A DNA stretch of 64,000 bases, taken from the NCBI GenBank assembly GCA_963556495.2, contig OY747713.1:49814224-49878223 (forward strand), read 5' to 3'. This DNA is from Valencia hispanica. Taxonomy: Eukaryota; Chordata; Actinopteri; Cyprinodontiformes; Valenciidae. Position 1 is the first letter of the stretch. Each line of letters begins with the position of its first letter. Position numbers and translations under genes: made by a program. This document shows positions 57,042-64,000 of this stretch, one piece after another. A model generated the notes under the pieces. That model was not told the origin of the DNA. It saw only the letters and a program-made list of their open reading frames with translations, and did no database searches.

Positions 57042-57222
57042 TAGAATCTGCTCGCACCTTTCTTGTAGACAGCTTCAGTGTTATGACTCTTGTTCAGGTG
57101 AACACCCAGGTACTTATAACAGTCCACTATCTCCCTGTCCACTCCCTGGAAGTTGTCAGTGTGGTGAGTCTGTGCCTGCTGAAATCTACCACCAAGTCCT
57201 TGGTTTTCCCTGTGATGATTAA
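57042..57222 (-). pseudogene. Rex1-like RT fragment upstream of the LTR insertion
   Basis: Minus-strand reading VDREIVDCYKYLGVHLNKS and NTEAVYKKGASRFYLLS, corresponding to the region after the YSDD motif. A short deletion is present (the longer copy has NRLDWRRNSEAVY). It is cut by the LTR element at the GCAGG site. Confidence 0.78.
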
Positions 57223-58009
57223 TTACTGCACTGTAAGGAATGAATGTGAATAAAACAAAGATATATACAGAGTCTTCTGTTTAACCTATTATTTCTATTT
57301 GTGCATCTTAAAAGCATATTGGAAACGATCACCTTTATGAACATAAAGATAAACATTTATACAAAGGCCTTTATTATGAATAAGGTTTACACCAGTCTAG
57401 GTCCCTGCACAATCCAAACAAATGTCAAAATAAATTAGTCAATCAGAAACCATATTTATAGTAACACTGCAAGTGGCTATGTTACTGTGTTGCATACTTA
57501 CTGTAAGTGATGGCGTCCCTGTACGTATTCCATAACGTAAGTGTGAAATCCTGTTTATGTTTGAACAGGATTCACATTCAATAAGCTATGTAGAATTTCT
57601 AGGGTTTTTTTCCTCACCTTCCCTCCTTCTCTCAAAATCCATGTATGTCGCCATGTTGGAATCTGTTTACTAAATGCGGGCACTGCATTGGTCTAAAACA
57701 ATCGCATGACAGCCGTTTTACTACTTTCTCATTATGCTCAAAACAAACTTGTCCAGAGTTTTAAACACAGATTACAAAAAAACTGCATTTCAAAAGAACA
57801 ACTCATACTTAAAAATTAAGTACAAACATATTTGTTTTATGAAGTACAGAGTTTGTAGATGCCAGAGGTCAGAACAAGATTCATTTTCTAAACACGTTTT
57901 TTTCAGGCCTCCTTTCTGATCAAAAGATTGGACTTAATTCTAATAATAACTTCTTTTTTAATTTGAATTAATTGTTTCTTTCATTTTTGTGACTATTATA
58001 TGTGTTCTG
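57223..58009. other. Unassigned DNA
   Basis: Nothing is recognised in this AT-rich stretch. Confidence 0.4.
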
Positions 58010-58520
58010 TACTTTAAGTCTTTGCTTAGGTTCCATTTAATGTTTCTGATTTGCAGTTTGCTTTTTATGTTGCTTAGTCTGTTCCTTTATGTTTTGTGTC
58101 TTTACTTCCTGTTCTGTGTTTCTTCTCACTGATTTTGTTCTCGTTTTATCTTAGTGTTTTTGTCTTCTCTTGTTGAGTTGTGGTTTGTTTTGTGGCTTTT
58201 GTGCTTTTTTTTAGTTTCTGGTCTTTTTATGTTTAGTTCTGTTCAGCCATGCATTTCAATATGTCTCTTCTCTCTGTTCTCTGGTGTTGTCTCTGTTGTT
58301 TAACTCTGCTAATTACACTGTCACCTGTCTGTTGTTCCATTGATCAGCTCTTCTCAGTATAAACTGGATTCAGTTCATTCTGGTGCCTCCTCCATGGTTC
58401 TGGTTTCTGGTTCCTACTTTGTGTTTCACATGTTTTACCTTTGTCTGTTTTTTAGGATCTGATTAGAATTATTAAACCATTTATTTTTGCAATATTCTGC
58501 CTCCTATGTGCATTTTTGGC
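58010..58520 (+). repeat. T-rich repeat, LTR-like
   Basis: Dense TTTTGTGT, CTTCCTGTTCTGTGTTTCTT and TTAGTTCTG words are followed by CACCTGTCTGTTG, ATTATTAAACC and CTGCCTCCTATGTGCATTTT. The word order resembles T-rich LTRs common in fish, and a similar order is seen at 61.93-62.24 kb. No TG...CA ends or TSD were found. Classification is uncertain. Confidence 0.3.
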
Positions 58521-61500
58521 TCCTGCGCACAACCAAATTGACACTGAGTTTCTGGCCTAATCTCTTTTACTTTCACATCTCCTGGTTAGGTTTTAAAAAT
58601 AAACAACTAAGAGTTTACTTTAAGACTTGCTGGTTGAAATTTCACCATCACAAATATTTATTACATCTTTCATATTTCAACTATAAACTTCGAAACTGAA
58701 GGCATTAATTTAAAAAATAATAATTGTTTTTCCTTTTGTTTACATAACTACTAAAACCTTGCAAGTATTGAATCATTCATTGCATGAGCTGGTGAAGCAT
58801 AGCTTACCTAATGTAAGTATTGACTATAAAAAAGTATTGTTCCCCTTGCGTTTTAAAGATTTATTTTACTTTATTGTCTGACACATGAATCATTGTATTT
58901 TAATGTCTGGCACCAGTCTAACTGAAAATGCTGCCTAATTTAAAAACCCAGAGTTATGTAGAGTTATTTAAGTTATTTCTGTAAGTTATTTTACATACAT
59001 GATTGGGATAATAGCTTTCAAATAGATTATCTCAACTGGCTGAGAGATAATTTTCAGCATTACAACAATCAACAATAACAATCAACAATAAACAATAACT
59101 GTATTAAATAAAACACTTGACAGATGCCAGCAAAGTTAATACTGAGTTCATTTTTAGCACCACACAAACGTTGGAGAGCACATTAAGCTATAATTTTCAA
59201 ACTTCTTAAAGACTTCAACACCTTGGGGCTCTGCTCTAACTAATTACTGTTAATAATGTGCAATACACACAGAAGCTTGATGCAGGTGCACCTCCTTTTA
59301 CACAGCGAATCATACAATGTGTTTTCAAGTAATGATCCATAAAGCATTCTTTACTTTAAGTAGGAACAGAGGAAGGTGGCTTGGTTAAAAACATTTGAGG
59401 AGATGGTGGGAACAGAGATGGTGGGCTGTGCTTGGGGAGTTATTGCTCCACTTACTTTACAAACTGAAAATCTCATTAAGTGTGACACTGAAGATTAGTT
59501 GAGAGGGACCAAAGTGTTAAGAGAATGAACTCACCAAGGGGCTTTGAGGACACTTTAGCTTTGTTTGCCATCATTAATTCAGTATTGAAACAGCTCAGAG
59601 GGAAGCTCCCAGTCACTGATCAGAAGAGCTGTGGATATGACAGGCGAACAGGTGCCCTGTTTCCTCTCCAAACACTTCTCCCTTTTAGCTCCAATCATCA
59701 GGTCTTAATTGAGGTGGGCTGCATATTTGGACCATTTGTGTGCTGACAAAATAAAGGCAGCTTTGATTTATTACACCTTGGGACAAATTAGGTTCCATAT
59801 TGCATTTACAAACATTTCAAATTCTGATTGTAAGCTGAGGGTAGTGATAGTAACACTGAAATCTAAGAATAAAATATGACATAAATTATTATACAGGGAG
59901 AAAAACTAAACCATGTCATAGATTTACATTTTATCATCACTTTATATAATTTCTAAAGCTCCCAACATCTGTTAAAGCAGAGCATGAAACTCAAACAATC
60001 TGAGAAGTAAATCTAGAAAGTCAAAATGCCAACACATTACTGTGCACATGAATACACACTAAGGTTTATTAACAAATTGAGCTTTTTTTTCTAAAGACAT
60101 TTTGTAGAAAGCTATTCAGTGCAGAGACATCAGTGACAAGAAAAGCTATAGAACTCTTCATACTATGGTCGTCTGCTTTTTAATACATGTATATATTTTA
60201 TCAATTTATTTCAATAATTGATACATATACACTATACCGCAATTATTATTATTAATAATAATAATTTGTAATCTTTTTGATGGTAGTACCCAAGCCCATG
60301 AGAGTAAACAACTGTAGCAACATTGATTCTAAAGAATCATTAGTTTTTGTGTAAAGTAGTTGGTTCGCTAAAATGTTTAAATTTTTTTAAAACGTATGAA
60401 GTGTTCACCATAAATAAAAAATATTTAGGAGTTATCTGAACCTTTAATATGCCAGGTTTAGAGATTAAAATATGTTTTGAGAAAACTAACAAAAATAAAA
60501 TAAGAATGTTTTTTTATTGATATTCTTTTATATGCTATATCCACTTTAGGCAGGTTTACTGGTGGACTATCATTCATGGATGGGAGTCAAACAATGGTAG
60601 CAATGCTAATGTGGAACAATTTATTTTTCTATACAAAGTTCTTGAGTCATTAAATGTTCCTCTTCTTCAATCCCATATAAAAATGGTTGGATTTCCAATA
60701 CATAAAAACATATGTTACCCTAGTGGAAAACAATAAATACATAATAAAAGTCAGAAGGGAATTTAAAATAAGGCAATACAAAAACATGGAAATAAAATCA
60801 TAATGGTAGGGTATTCAAAAATGCAGTTTGAATAGAAGCCAAAGAGACAAAACTGCAGAAGCAACACAGATTGTTCTATGTAGTTTAAAAGGCACACTAA
60901 AGACAAATGAAAATCCCCATGAAATGCAAAACCTTGCTAAACATTACTCGATCGTCTGGAATTAATGCGTTATGATAACCACCCTGCCACAACCATAAGA
61001 CTAGCAACACGTGAATGAAGGAATCAAGATAATGAATGTTTTTTTTGTTTTTTGTTTTTTCAAGAGAATGTATGTAAATAGTGAAACTGCACTGAGTTTT
61101 ACCAGTACGAATGTTGGGCTGAACTGAGATAAATTTCGCGCATGCGTATTTGGCAGCTCCTCTGAGAAAGGACGCGCATGCCCTGTTGGTAGCAAGTCAC
61201 TACTGGATCCGCGCCTGAGTCCCCAGAAAACGCTCACACAGGTCGTTTTTTGTAGCCGTCACAATTGACCTATAGGGTCGTTTTCATTTGCGGACGTGTT
61301 GGTCTAGTGGCAGCATGCTTTACACCAAGGATGTCAAACTCCTCGACAGGCGTGGGAATGAAATTTCATGATTGGGATTATTGCACAGGTGGCACCCTAT
61401 CATGGTATCAAGCTGGAATTGACATAGATCCTGAGACTGACCCATTAAAATGTTTGTAGAATTAGCCTGCTTGTCTGGATGTTATAAATCAGTAGCCATG

Positions 61501-61671
61501 GAAGTGATTGGAAGACCTGAATCCAATGATTTGGGTGAGTGACCCCCTTTGGCAGTATTGTGCATATATTCGTATAGGAAACAAGGAAAAACCCAGAATG
61601 AAAGTGCTTTTTCAAGAAATTATTGAGTAGAAATTATTGGCATTGCAAAATTTAGATCTACATTAACTATC
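58521..61671. other. Unassigned DNA, no gene seen
   Basis: There are no protein motifs, array or element ends. At 61297-61307, TGGTCTAGTGG fits a pol III A box, but no B box follows at tRNA distance. This may be unique host DNA. Confidence 0.4.
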
Positions 61672-61845
61672 CATCTGTCCATTATCTATACCCATACATC
61701 CTCTGCAGGGTTGCGGGGGGCTGGTGCCAATCTCCAGCAATTTAGATAGAACAATTAACCTAACAGTTATGTTTTTGGACTGCGGGAGGAAGCCGGAGTA
61801 CCCGAAGGGAACCCATGCATGCAACAGTGCTACCGTAGCACTGTG
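61672..61845 (+). repeat. Fish-wide interspersed repeat, deleted copy
   Basis: CTGTCCATTATCTATACCCA, GGGTTGCGGGGGGCTGGTGC, then AATTTAGATAGAACAATTAA and TTTTTGGACTGCGGGAGGAA. The middle part present at 8.5 and 45.5 kb is missing. Confidence 0.7.
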
Positions 61846-61929
61846 CAATAAAATCAATATATACAGACATCATGATTTTAAATACTTTGATTTTGAGATG
61901 GTAAGGATTTTGTTTTTTGTATGTGTACC

Positions 61930-62240
61930 TTAAATCATTCATGTGTTTTTGTCTTTTTGGTTTACCGTTTTAATACATTTTCCCTAATCTGCATTTTCTT
62001 TGCTGTTTATTTGGTTCAGTCTCTGCTTCCCATAGTTTCCCAGAGCTGTCTCAGTCTTGTGCTTCACTCACCTGGTTCTCATCTCAGTGGATGAATGTGT
62101 TCACATCCGGTTTGGTTCTGTTGTTCTCATTTATAACTTCAACTAGCCCCAGCTTGTGTTTTTTTATTGTTTCATTAAACATCTTCCATTCGCACCTGAA
62201 ACTGCCTTCTCCATGCCTGCATTTTGGACCTTTATATAAC
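61930..62240 (+). repeat. T-rich repeat, LTR-like, second copy
   Basis: GTGTTTTTGTCTTTTTGGTT through TCACCTGGTTCTCATCTCAG to TTTCATTAAACATCTTCC, CTGCCTTCTCCATGCCTGCA and TTTTGGACC. The order of elements parallels 58.0-58.5 kb, though overall similarity is modest. Confidence 0.28.
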
Positions 62241-62644
62241 ACACAGGACTTTAGCACGGGACAAAAAAAGATCACTTTTATTGGTTTTTAGTCTACAACA
62301 AGTAGTATTTCTGCTTTTCTAAATTTGTGTTCCAGTCATAGGCCATTATGCATCATAGTCTAACAGCAATGATCTGGGGCCTCCTTTTATAAAGCCTTCT
62401 TAGGCAAAAAACGGAATCTGAAAATTACGTGAGTCACTTTCTATATAATCATTGTGATTTATAGAAAAAACCTGCCGAAAAAATTTGCAAAACTTTAACC
62501 AAACTATGACCTTTGCTAATGCACATTTTGGACATGGGGAAACTGGAAGCACAACATTGGATGATTTAAGCCACATTTTCACACTTGTAGACCCTCGCAC
62601 TTACACACATCCACACACATATGCGTTTTTGTGGTTTACAGCAC
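62241..62644. other. Unassigned DNA
   Basis: No gene or repeat is recognised. Confidence 0.4.
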
Positions 62645-62760
62645 TAGGCCTGGGGTGGTAACCGGATTACCGCCATACCGCGTTCACGTGATGGCCAGTG
62701 CGGGTCTGAGCGTCTCACCGTGATCACCGCCCGAAAAAAAAAAAAAAAAAGCCCTGCACA
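62645..62760 (+). mobile_element. hAT-like terminal fragment
   Basis: TAGGCCTGGGGTGGTAACCG followed by GATTACCGCCATACCGCG has the GGTAAC/TACCG character of hAT ends such as 56094-56883, and ends at an A run of 17. The opposite end was not found. Confidence 0.35.
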
Positions 62761-64000
62761 CTTGTTTCTGAGTGCAATTTTTTATGATGCATAATAACGT
62801 TTCATGTGTGTTTCTAGCCTTATCCTACGATCTGTGTAATGTTTTGTACTCTTGGATTTAATATGCACACATGAAAGCATAACATGTGTGACGCACAGCG
62901 TGTCAGAACTCCCGAAACAGGTGAAAATAAAATGAAAAAGCAACCGCTCTGAGCAGGCGAGGTGCAGGCATCTTTGAGCCGTGGTCTCAGGACCTGGCCA
63001 CAGCGGAGGCGAAGAGGGAATGTTCCAACTGGAGAATTGGGACCGCCAAGCCGTGGATGCATGCAAAAATAAAGTCAGTCACCCAGTAGAGAAGAATGGG
63101 AAGACGAAATTTATATATGGGGGCCGAAGCCATTTCTGTGCGTAAAAGTGCCGAAGCAGGAGGTACGGTGCGCTCCTCTCCTGGATAAGTTGTTGCGGGA
63201 CGCGCTCTGCCTTCGCCACCGACAGAGCCGTCTTTGACACATAGATGTGGCAGTAGTTTGGCTTAAAGGTACATCTCGTTATGCACACAAGCAGGGTACA
63301 GCCGTGGCGCAGCGGCAGGCAGATATAAATATATATTTTACAGGTTTGTGATTTTTCAGCATGCATGGTGGTTTATGCGGACAAATTGGGTTTGTGAGGT
63401 CTGTTACAACCATACAATATGCAGATGAATGGATTAAGGAGACTTTGTGGATTGTGAGAGGCCATGACACATTTATATGCAACATAGCAAAAAAAGGCCT
63501 CAAAGAGGAACTAGAGAAGCTGTGGAAAGTCTAGGCCTCAGTCAAGGCCTAAGTTGTCACTGGAGCACTTGGATTGTGATGACCAAGCTGGAAGAGGGAC
63601 TCTGACAGATTCTAGGAACGACCTCACATCAACACAGAATCATCAACCAATAAGGGGGCAGTCCTAGGGACAGCTGATATGCTCCTCAACTGTCCCACAG
63701 CAAGGCTGTAGTTTCTCATGGTTGTGCAGCCTTTAACTTTTTATGCAATGCAGCTTAGGACACAAACTTTATTATGGGACATCAAACTCAAAATAAAGGT
63801 CAAGTTCCTGGAAAAAAAACCCAAAATAAAATGATAATAGCAGTTGTAAAGTTGTTATTAATCAATTAATTAAGTTTAAACGTATTATTAAAAAAAAAAT
63901 TATAAGACATTAAAAGTCAAGAATTTTGAGACTATCAAAAATGGTTCCATAAACCGATGGTTTCTCAGTGGTGGTGTGTAACCCTGAAAATTTGTTCCAT
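62761..64000. other. Unassigned DNA to window end
   Basis: No gene is supported. Minus frames of 74-95 codons (62782-63503) lack motifs. Confidence 0.4.

Larger units (their letters stand above)
53104..57222 (-). mobile_element. Rex1/CR1-like LINE with two nested insertions
   Basis: Three pieces join in minus-strand order. At 57042-57222: REIVDCYKYLGVHLNKSHNT then EAVYKKGASRFYLL, matching EEYKYLGVHLDNRLDW and AVYKKGQSRLYFL of the 41-kb LINE. At 54361-54591: the RDRLLHPRCTKKRYHITFIP region, matching LLQFRCNTDRYRKSFLPTA. At 53104-53381: RLYNCHCSQQ, the end of the ORF and a 3' UTR. The gaps are a LTR element (GCAGG duplicated) and a Harbinger element (TTA/TAA). The 3' limit near 53.1 kb is approximate. 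Confidence 0.72.

Noticed and set aside
61297..61370. tRNA or SINE head suggested by TGGTCTAGTGG
   Set aside because: Fits an A box, but no B box or cloverleaf arms follow at the right distance.

Overview
The window looks like a gene-poor stretch of a ray-finned fish genome, most likely a percomorph teleost. The evidence is its mix of transposable elements: L2-type LINEs with an esterase-type ORF1, Rex1/Babar-like and L1-like LINEs, Tc1, hAT, PIF/Harbinger and piggyBac relatives, and a CATC-headed interspersed repeat widespread in fish. I could not recognise an exon of any host gene. Every convincing coding stretch belongs to a mobile element, and all of them are broken. The background is AT-rich and could be intergenic or a large intron. 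The species cannot be fixed from the sequence.

Layout. 1-13 kb: mostly unassigned DNA with an L2 tail, a hAT-like MITE, a Harbinger-like MITE, a Rex1 3' fragment and an L2 fragment. 13.5-16.5 kb: a degenerate satellite split by a 2.1-kb inverted-repeat element with a 5-bp ATGCT target duplication, which itself carries L1-derived DNA. 18.0-19.8 kb: a 5'-truncated L2. 21-27.9 kb: a compound region in which a polyadenylated, G-rich retroelement tail (B) is cut by a hAT element, and an inverted copy (A) sits in a GACGTCC-rich element. 29-38 kb: L2 tails, a hAT C-terminal exon, a G-rich retroelement tail and a collapsed L2-like LINE. 40-43.8 kb: a Tc1 element split by a Rex1 LINE. 44.8-48.1 kb: a minisatellite, Rex1 pieces, a piggyBac-like 5' end and a Tc1 C-terminus. 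48.4-53 kb: a near-complete L2-type LINE on the minus strand, with esterase ORF1 and endonuclease/RT ORF2. 53.1-57.2 kb: a minus-strand LINE interrupted by a Harbinger element (MADF exon) and by an LTR element flanked by GCAGG, which is itself interrupted by a hAT element with a BED-finger exon. 57-64 kb: mostly unassigned.

The elements do not form a pathway. Their value is a relative chronology, because several insertions have readable target-site duplications (TSDs) and so can be ordered. I saw no rRNA, convincing tRNA, CRISPR array or bacterial-type operon, and no previously undescribed functional system. The least classifiable items are the ATGCT-flanked element at 13.6-15.7 kb and the short LTR element with a proline-rich ORF at 54.6-57.0 kb.
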